Origin: Hippophae tibetana
Taxonomy: Eukaryota; Streptophyta; Magnoliopsida; Rosales; Elaeagnaceae
Direction: 5' to 3'
NCBI GenBank assembly: GCA_037013495.1
Contig: JAZDXN010000029.1
Location: forward strand, 756,501-820,500
DNA length: 64,000 bases
Both the position numbers and the translations under genes were made by a program. The notes below the pieces were generated by a model. It saw nothing but the letters and a program-made list of their open reading frames with translations. It did no database searches and had not been told where the DNA came from. Positions 57,734 through 64,000 of this stretch are shown here, piece by piece (within the stretch, counting starts at the first letter, position 1; the number at the start of each line of letters is the position of its first letter).

Positions 57734-58586
57734 TGATGAGCGAAACCGACATTACCGATGCTGCCAATAATTTGGTTTTATATTTATAAAACTCTCGCAA
57801 GTGCACGAATCATTGTGTAGAAAATGATAAGTATACTCCCAAGGTCGATCTAAGGAAGGAATATATGTGGTTTTTAATTTGTTATTCAAACTTTTCAAAA
57901 CCAAATTAAATCCTAAATATCCTGTCACAATATTTGGGTTTTGGTGTTTCTAATCTAATAACATAAAAATAAACATAGATATAGATTCAATAAATATTGA
58001 TGCAAATTTTATCATTTATAATAGTGGAATATTTATGGATATAATAACTAAGTAATTATGCTGTCTCATATTATTTAGGTTATTAAAGATATAAATTGAT
58101 ATTTATTGATTCTCTCTTTTTTATACGAATACCACCTTTAGTAGGGTTAGATATTCTTTGTTAACTAAACAAATCAATTAACACCTATGAGTAGGGTTTA
58201 TAACTAATTTAGTAATTAAATTAATTCTTTTTTTTTTTCTGTAAGAGATTGAAAATGAACCATTTAAATGCCACCTTTGGTGGGGTTAGATAGTTTAAAC
58301 TTTATTCAAGGTGTCCAAATTAAACCTAAGAATTTAGTTATCCGAGTACTAACTTTCAAGTTTTAAAACTACTACTGAAAATATGTTGTCAATACATTTT
58401 CAGATAATAATTCTTATAAAAACTTTTGAATTAGAGCTTCACTTTAACTACTAGGCGATTGTACCAACAAATAAAAGAGCACTACTCTAAATCAGATCGG
58501 ATAACTAAACCTTAAAATCTAATTTTTAGATTTAAGTTTGTAATGAAAATAATATATTTCTCTCTAATATTCTTAATATAAAATCT
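57734..58586 (-). repeat. array LTR5, truncated
   Basis: U5 end TGATGAGCGAAACC at left; follows the other LTRs to CTTAATATAAAATCT, where it breaks. U3, TATA box and GC island are missing. Confidence 0.85.
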
Positions 58587-58829
58587 CAATTTATTGTTTC
58601 CTTTGTGCTTTAACAAGTGAGATATTGTGAACTAACTTTTTAGGTGTTTGATAATTCTACAAATTGTTTGGAATTCCTAGATTTGGTTGTTTTGATTAGG
58701 AGCTAAGAAGGCTTGAACGATCAATCCGAGCACTAAACACATGAGGTATTGAGTGAATTTACATTAGTTCTATTTTATTACAATAACCTCTTGTTGTGTA
58801 GAATTGCAAAAATGTCCAACATGGGTAGT
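58587..58829 (+). other. leader-like sequence before a gypsy gag
   Basis: Non-coding; precedes the gag fragment at 58830 and probably belongs to the same element. No LTR or primer site found. Confidence 0.35.
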
Positions 58830-59568
58830 CCCGAAGGAAGACCGGATATGATGTTCATGATGAGGGCATTGAAAAATATTTTGAGAGGATGAACAACTTA
58901 ATAGTCAATATGAATGAAAGTTGGAAAGATAAGAAAATGCCTTAGCAACTTTACAATGAGAAACACCTCCACCCAATGTTAGGTAGGTTAATAGGCAAGC
59001 TCATGTTGAGGATGATATAGAGGAAGAAGATTGGGAAGAAGAATTGGAGGAAGAAGAATGACAAGAACTTGCTAAGGCATCTTGGGCCTACCTAGGGCCC
59101 AAGATGGATTTGATAGAGATCTAAGTAGTATCAAAATGAAGATACCACAATTCCAAGGAAAGAATGACCCGGAGTTGTAGTTGGAGTCGGAGAAGAAGGT
59201 GGAGCACATTTTTTTAGTGCCATAGTAGGATAAATAAGTAAAACTCGTTGTCATTGAGTTTTCTAACTATGCATTAAATTGGTGGGATCAATTGGTAATT
59301 AGTAGAAGGATAAACCATGAAACACCCATAGATAATTGGGCGGAGATGAAGGCCATCATAAGGAAGAAGTTTTTCCCTAGCTACTACTGTAGAGAGTTGC
59401 ACTTATGCCTACAACGATTGACTCAAGGATATAAGTCTATTGATGAGTATTATAAGGAAATGGAAGTGGCGATGGTAAGAGATAATGTCAAGGAATATAG
59501 GAAATGGAAGTGGGTTGAATGCCAACATTGTTGAACTTCATCATTATGTGGAGATGGAAGACATGGCC
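58830..59568 (+). pseudogene. chromovirus-like gypsy gag fragment
   Basis: Reads IKMKIPQFQGKNDPEL, EKKVEHIF, VIEFSNYALNWWDQLV, then an open stretch INHETPIDNWAEMKAIIRKK, FFPSYYCRELHLCLQRL, GYKSIDEYYKEMEVAM and ELHHYVEMEDMA. The same blocks occur in the F2 gag. The frame is cut at EDMA by the LTR at 59569. Stops and a shift near 59505 show it was already decaying. Confidence 0.8.
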
Positions 59569-60994
59569 TGATGACTTTATGAAACTAGAGTCATTAGCCC
59601 AATGTTTACATAATATTTACTTGTTTTATTCAATAAATAGTATTTTAGGGCTAAAAATATGAAAATATAAATTATTTAGTGAAAATGGTTGAAAATATAA
59701 TTTTTAGAATTTTTTGGGAATTTTTATGGATATTTTATGAATTTTTAATGTAGGACTAATTAGGATCTACCACGTGACCTACCATGGAAGTAGGAAAGCT
59801 GAATGGGAAAGCCACGCAAATTCCATGCAAGTAGGAATAGAAAATCATGTTACCTTATATGTGAGGAGGACGAAATGCATGCCACATGTCAATACGACGT
59901 TCAATTCGAGTTCAAAGTGCGGTCAAACTTCGTTGCCACGTGTCTCCACCATTTTTCTTGCCGTGTTCCATCTGTGTGCCACACCATTCATTTCTACGAA
60001 TAACGTTGGACTACATGGCATTGACTCAACAAGCATTGACTTTGACCAATCTTATATACCATATGTTGTGCTTTGATTCTCCAAAGTGAATTTCTGATGC
60101 AATATGTTGCACTGTGATTGGCTGGCGTTATTAGTTTTTCTTGTTTTGATCTTAGCCTTTGATTTGAAGTTGATCTAATGGTCCATATCACACCTGAGTT
60201 ATATTTAAGCCTCTAATCACCCCATAAACCCTAAGGAGTCATCATAGGCATAAGTTTGGTCAATTTTTGGAGTTAGAAATAGAGAAAAATACAGAAATAT
60301 TCAAGAGAGGACAATTATGTGTAGTTAATTTAATAATCTAGGGATATTATAAACCCATTTTTTGCCATATGATGATTTAATTTTTTTTCCCCAATCATAA
60401 TTTTGATTTAATTATATTATTTAATCTAATTTTTATGCTATTAATTGTTTGGCCAACAATTTATCTATAAAGGCAATTAAATAGATTTGAGAGAATTATT
60501 TAATTGTTTATCTTGATTAAATAACATCTATAGTTTCTAGGCATAGATGTATGATTCTTATGTATGTGATCCATAATTGATGAACTTAATGAATAGTATG
60601 CAATTTAATTGGCATGAAAGTGTGATTAAATTAATTACTATATGGTGTGTAGTTTACTTGAGAGAGGAATACATGCTATGTTAGATTAAAATTATCATGT
60701 AATTAATTGATAATTATATTGGGGGGATTTTAGAGATTCACATGTTTAGAAAATTGAGGGATTAAGTATTCCTAGATATTTTCTCATATACCTTTTTAGT
60801 TACCAAATTTTATTTAATTAATTATTGATATTTACTTTTAGTTATTTTAATTTCACTTCATTAAAATATAAAAACAAAAAAAAATTATTTATATTTTTTT
60901 AGTTTTAAAAATTAGTTTCTAATAAAATAATCTCCGTGGAAATGATCTTTTCTTATCATTGCATATTCATTACATCACTTTGTGTGTGACGATC
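59569..60994 (+). repeat. L2 family 5' LTR (copy e)
   Basis: 1426 bp, TGATGACTTTATG to GTGACGATCA. Inverted relative to copies a-d. It inserted into the gypsy gag at 59568. Confidence 0.88.
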
Positions 60995-61001
60995 AAGTTT
61001 T

Positions 61002-61018
61002 TGGCGCCATTGCCGGGA
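61002..61018 (+). other. primer binding site, tRNA-Asp
   Basis: TGGCGCCATTGCCGGGA, one mismatch to the tRNA-Asp complement, seven bases after the LTR end. It has the same spacing as in the array, supporting common Athila ancestry. Confidence 0.85.
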
Positions 61019-61300
61019 ATTATAAATATTAGAAATTAATTTTTTTATTATTATTTTTTATTTTAGTTATTTTTCTTAGTTTATATTTCTTTACTTTAAT
61101 TTTAATTTACTTATCTTCTTTGTGACTTATTTATTTTTTTTATTTTCTTTACTTGTTTATTTATTTTTTTATACTTTAATTTATTTATTTTTTATTTAGT
61201 CATCTCCTTTAGTATTGTAGAAACTTAGTTGAGTTTATTGCATGAGCAGAGTTCGTGAGGGAGAAATCTTACCTTTAGGTCTTGAAATTAAGCATACTTT
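61019..61300 (+). other. T-rich leader
   Basis: Strongly T-rich (repeated TTTATTTATTTT). No coding. Confidence 0.5.
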
Positions 61301-62760
61301 GAAGCAAATAAGGAAAGAACTAGGTTTTCCCCCAAGAGGAAAAAATGGCTAATCCATTAGAAATAAAACAATAATGAGCTAAACTTGAAAAATCAAATGC
61401 TTTTGATGGATGATAGAGATATAGCTATAAATAAATATGCAATACCTACGTTGGAAGGTTGAATCCAAGTATTACATGGCCAAACATTCAAGCTAATTAG
61501 TTTGAACTAAAGCTAGTGATGTTTCAAATGCTACAAATAATTGGACAATTCAATGGATTACCAACAGAGGATCCTCGTTTTTATCTCATATTTTTTATTA
61601 AAGTTGTAGATTCATTTAAGTTCAGTGGTGTGACCGATAAGGCATTTAGGCTTTGATTGGTCCCTTACTCCTTGCGAGACCGAGCTTGGCTAAACGTTTT
61701 CCCACCTGATTCCATTACAACTTGGAATGGTTTGGGGAAGAAATGTTTGATGAAATACTTCCCACCAACAAAGAATGCCAAGCTTAGGAATGACATTACT
61801 TCTTACAAACAATATGAAGGAGAATCTTTATATGAAGCATGAGAAAGATTCAAGGAATTACTAAGGAAGTGTCCTCATCATGCATGGTATTCCTTCTTGG
61901 ATTCAAATGTATACTTTTTAAAATGGTCTCAATGATCAAACAAGAACTATTGTTGATGCATCTACTAATGGAGCTTTGCTAGCCAAATCTTACAATCAAG
62001 CTTATGATTTACTTGAGAAAATGGCTAGCAATAGCTATCAATGGCCAATGGATAGAATGAAAGCCATAAGAAGAGTAGTTGGAGTGCATGAGGTAAATGA
62101 TATCACAGCACTTAAAGCTCAAGTGTCATCTTTGGTTAATCTTTTGAAGGCTTAAAACTCGACAACGAGTATAAAATAGTTCCATAATTCAAGAGTGTCA
62201 TGTGTGTTTTGTGGAAGAGCTCATTTGTTTGATAGTTGTCCAAATAATCTTGAATCCATCATCTTTGGTATTTCTCTTAGAGTAATAACAACAATGAAGG
62301 TGGTAATCAATTCAATCATCAATTATTTCCACTTGGTTTTCAACAACTACAACAATCACAAGCCCAAGAGAAGAAGCCACCTACTAAGGACAATACAAAT
62401 GCCTTAATAGAGATGATGAAAGACTTCATCCAATCATTTAATACATAAGTGTCAACTCAAGGGGCTTCAATTCAAAATTTGGAGAACCAAATGGGGCAAC
62501 TTGCTTAGGCTATAAGTCAAAGTACTCAAGGTAACCTTCCAAGTGACACAATTATAAACTCAAGAAGGTAAGGTAAGGACCAGTGCAACGTCATAGCCTT
62601 GAGGAGTGATAAAACTTTAGAATAGGAACATAAGATAGAAAAGGATCAGGAGAAATAGAAAATTAATAAGGATGAAGAGGAATTAGTGGATAAAGAGAGC
62701 ACTGAAAAGGAATTAATTCAGCCAAAGAAAAAAAACCTTTACAAACCTATTATTCCTTTC
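61300..62760 (+). pseudogene. Athila-like gag
   Basis: Capsid blocks VPYSLRDRAWLNVFPPDSIT, NAKLRNDITSYKQYEGESLY and ERFKELLRKCPHH match the array gags in layout (LKDKAKAWLMSLP, ATFSQMEGEPFHEAWDRFK). Further on: GLNDQTRTIVDASTNGALL, a zinc knuckle CVFCGRAHLFDSCP (CX2CX4HX4C intact) and TSIQNLENQMGQLA near 62480. Stops include one after SLYEA (62-codon open stretch ends at 61842). Only one gag is present, in contrast to the array. Confidence 0.82.
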
Positions 62761-63165
62761 CCTCAAAGACTGCAAAAGCAAAAGTGAGATATGCAGTTTT
62801 CAAAATTTATGGAAGTCTTCAAGAATGTACACATAAACACACCATTTGTAGAGGCAGTTGAACAAATGTCGTCTAATGCCAAATTCATGAAGAATATACT
62901 ATCAAAGAAAAGGAAGCTTGGAAATCATGAAATAATAACCTTGACTGAAGGTTGTAACTCCATCTTTGATAGAAAACTACCACAAAAAATGAAAGATCCA
63001 GGTAGTTTTGACATCCCTTACACTATTGGGAACATCCATTTTTGTAAGGCACTATGTGACTTGGATTTTAGCATTAATCTCATGCCATTATCGATCTTCA
63101 AAAAATTTAGGGTTGATAAATTTCAGCAAGGACACATCACAAGGATATATTTTCTTTTTTTCTAG
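62761..63165 (+). pseudogene. Athila-like aspartic protease
   Basis: Open for 124 codons: MQFSKFMEVFKNVHINTPFV, EGCNSIFDRKLPQKMKDPGS, FDIPYTIGNIHFCKALCDLD. The active site reads CDLDFSINLMPLSIF; the usual DLGAS is changed to DLDFS, losing the catalytic-loop glycine. It ends at the junction with the next element. Confidence 0.8.
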
Positions 63166-63238
63166 GTATCAGAAACAAAACAAGAACACAAGAACAAGAA
63201 AAAAAATAAAGGATATGAATATGAAAATTACACCTAAA
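63166..63238 (-). other. leader fragment of a further minus-strand element
   Basis: A-rich, adjoining a primer site on its right; nothing else of this element's interior is present. Confidence 0.45.
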
Positions 63239-63250
63239 GCTCTGATACCA
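63239..63250 (-). other. primer binding site, initiator tRNA-Met
   Basis: Minus strand TGGTATCAGAGC, perfect 12-base match, two bases from the LTR start at 63253. Confidence 0.8.
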
Positions 63251-63252
63251 AA

Positions 63253-64000
63253 TGATATGAACGAAGGGGTTAGGACCTAGCTAATTTTCAGATTATATAA
63301 CAAAATGTTTCTCCACAAATCAATGGATATTACTCACCATTTATCTAAATGGAAAGATGCCACAAGGAGGTGCTATTTCCTTGATAAGTCTAGCATAAAT
63401 GACACCCTAACAAGTATGGATATTACTCACCACCAATGCTTGGATGCTAAACAACACCAAAAAAGTTGCCAATCCCTTGATAAGTTTCTTAAAGAGGAAC
63501 AAAAAGCATAAATGAGCTCTCAAATGATTTGAAAAATCAAATTTCATTCAAATTGTGAATTCCCAATAGTTGTGTTACTCTTAACTATTTATAGGATACA
63601 AATAAACCCTAAAATCTACTACATCATAACCCTTGATCTCATCCAAGGGTTGAAAATAAAAACAACCAAATAGCACAAAAGGTGGTGCACAAATGGGACA
63701 ACTGAGTACAAAAAAATCCTATGAAAATATTACATCTTAACCCTTGATTTCATCCAAGGACTAAAAAAATAGTTGCCCAAAAATCAGTTCAAATGCACAA
63801 TAAAACATGGAGCAAATATGGGGCAGTTGAGCACAAAGGAATCCAAAGGAAAGCTTTCATCTTAACCCTTGATTTCATCCAAGGGTTGAAAAGAAAGCTA
63901 CCAAAAATTAGTCCAAATGGCACAACAATGTGCCTAGTTTTCTTTTGCCAATTTGCACTAATTTCCATGCAAGGCTTGTCCCCATCCTAGCTATCCCAAT
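63253..64000 (-). repeat. 5' LTR of an unidentified element, cut by the window edge
   Basis: Begins TGATATGAACG next to the primer site. It has a tandem duplication at about 63320-63490 (ATGGATATTACTCACC twice, CCTTGATAAG twice) and three copies of a block with AACCCTTGAT and CCAAGGGTT near 63630, 63740 and 63861. No coding; short open frames inside are incidental. Confidence 0.7.
63620..63900. repeat. tandem blocks with AACCCTTG/CAAGGGTT inverted arms
   Basis: CTTAACCCTTGATTTCATCC occurs at about 63740 and 63861, with a variant at 63630, about 110-120 bp apart. Two of the three can fold through AACCCTTG and CAAGGGTT; the middle copy ends CAAGGACT. Confidence 0.75.

Larger units (their letters stand above)
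31468..58586 (-). mobile_element. 27-kb array of one Athila-type family: five LTRs, four internal regions
   Basis: All parts lie on the minus strand and belong to one family: LTR1 31468-32563, unit A, LTR2 34465-36411, unit B, LTR3 40408-42220, unit C, LTR4 51289-53308, unit D, LTR5 57734-58586. Neighbouring units share the LTR between them. The RT/integrase sequence ([20 protein letters not shown]) and the tRNA-Asp primer site place the family in the Athila branch of Ty3/gypsy. The left edge is a clean LTR end (TGATGAGCG after ATTGTAT). The right edge is truncated, so no target duplication can be scored. LTR3 and LTR4 are nearly identical by eye, which points to a recent origin of at least that part. 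Confidence 0.88.
59569..63165 (+). mobile_element. Athila-like element, 5' half (L2 family)
   Basis: 5' LTR 59569-60994, tRNA-Asp primer site, leader, gag and protease on the plus strand. The coding part ends at about 63165, where unrelated leader sequence of another element begins, so RT onward is missing. The left flank TGGCC (59564-59568) would be the target duplication, but its partner is not in the window. Confidence 0.8.

Noticed and set aside
31463-58591. Target-site duplication for the whole array
   Set aside because: The left flank TGTAT has no partner; LTR5 is truncated, so the outer right end is gone.
59774-60191. Overlapping frames of 65-100 codons
   Set aside because: They lie within the L2 LTR and are not open in the LTR copies at 5045, 20437 and 29400 in a consistent frame.

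Overview
This window is plant nuclear DNA, probably pericentromeric or other heterochromatin of a flowering plant. It is AT-rich, and almost everything recognisable is an LTR retrotransposon or a relic of one: Ty3/gypsy of the Athila type, Ty3/gypsy with chromovirus-like gag and pol, and Ty1/copia including a Sirevirus-like piece. I found no intact host gene, rRNA, tRNA or CRISPR. The species cannot be told from the sequence.

Layout. 1-640: Athila-like protease relic. 1354-4781: internally deleted gypsy element (called F1) with target-site duplication (TSD) GTAAG. 5045-8136: an LTR piece of a second Athila-like family (called L2), an Athila protease relic and a piece of a second F1-like copy. 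8471-14991: a larger decayed gypsy element (F2, minus strand) split by a solo Athila LTR (9317-11234, TSD GTGCC). 15238-18476: decayed copia element (minus). 18990-20436: unidentified coding remnants, partly folded into a 520-bp inverted repeat. 20437-21932: L2 LTR. 22050-24720: a possible Mutator-like transposase scrap and a Sirevirus-like gag (plus). 24923-27480: copia pol relic hosting a 1.36-kb mini copia element (TSD GAAAG). 27479-30950: LTR pieces, ending in a nearly complete solo L2 LTR. 30951-31467: copia reverse transcriptase fragment.

31468-58586 is the centrepiece: a 27-kb minus-strand array of one Athila-type family in which five LTRs alternate with four internal regions, neighbouring units sharing LTRs. 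Unit A (32564-34464) has no coding sequence. Unit B (36412-40407) keeps gag genes and part of pol. Unit C (42221-51288) is the most complete, with a 1142-codon open protease/RT/RNase H/integrase stretch. Unit D (53309-57733) has gag genes only. Units B, C and D each carry two diverged gag genes in tandem: a stand-alone gag (gag-2) nearest the tRNA-Asp primer binding site, then a second gag (gag-1) fused to pol. Both coding blocks are followed by related hairpin modules. I consider this two-gag architecture the most interesting thing here.

58587-59568 is a gypsy gag fragment cut by another Athila-type element (59569-63165, plus). 63253 to the window edge is an LTR of a further minus-strand element.

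How it works together: the intact ancestor of the array would be transcribed from a TATA box in the LTR, primed for reverse transcription by tRNA-Asp, and would make Gag-2 alone and Gag-1-Pol from one RNA. All copies in this window carry stops, frameshifts or deletions and look inactive as autonomous elements. Identity values given are hand estimates.
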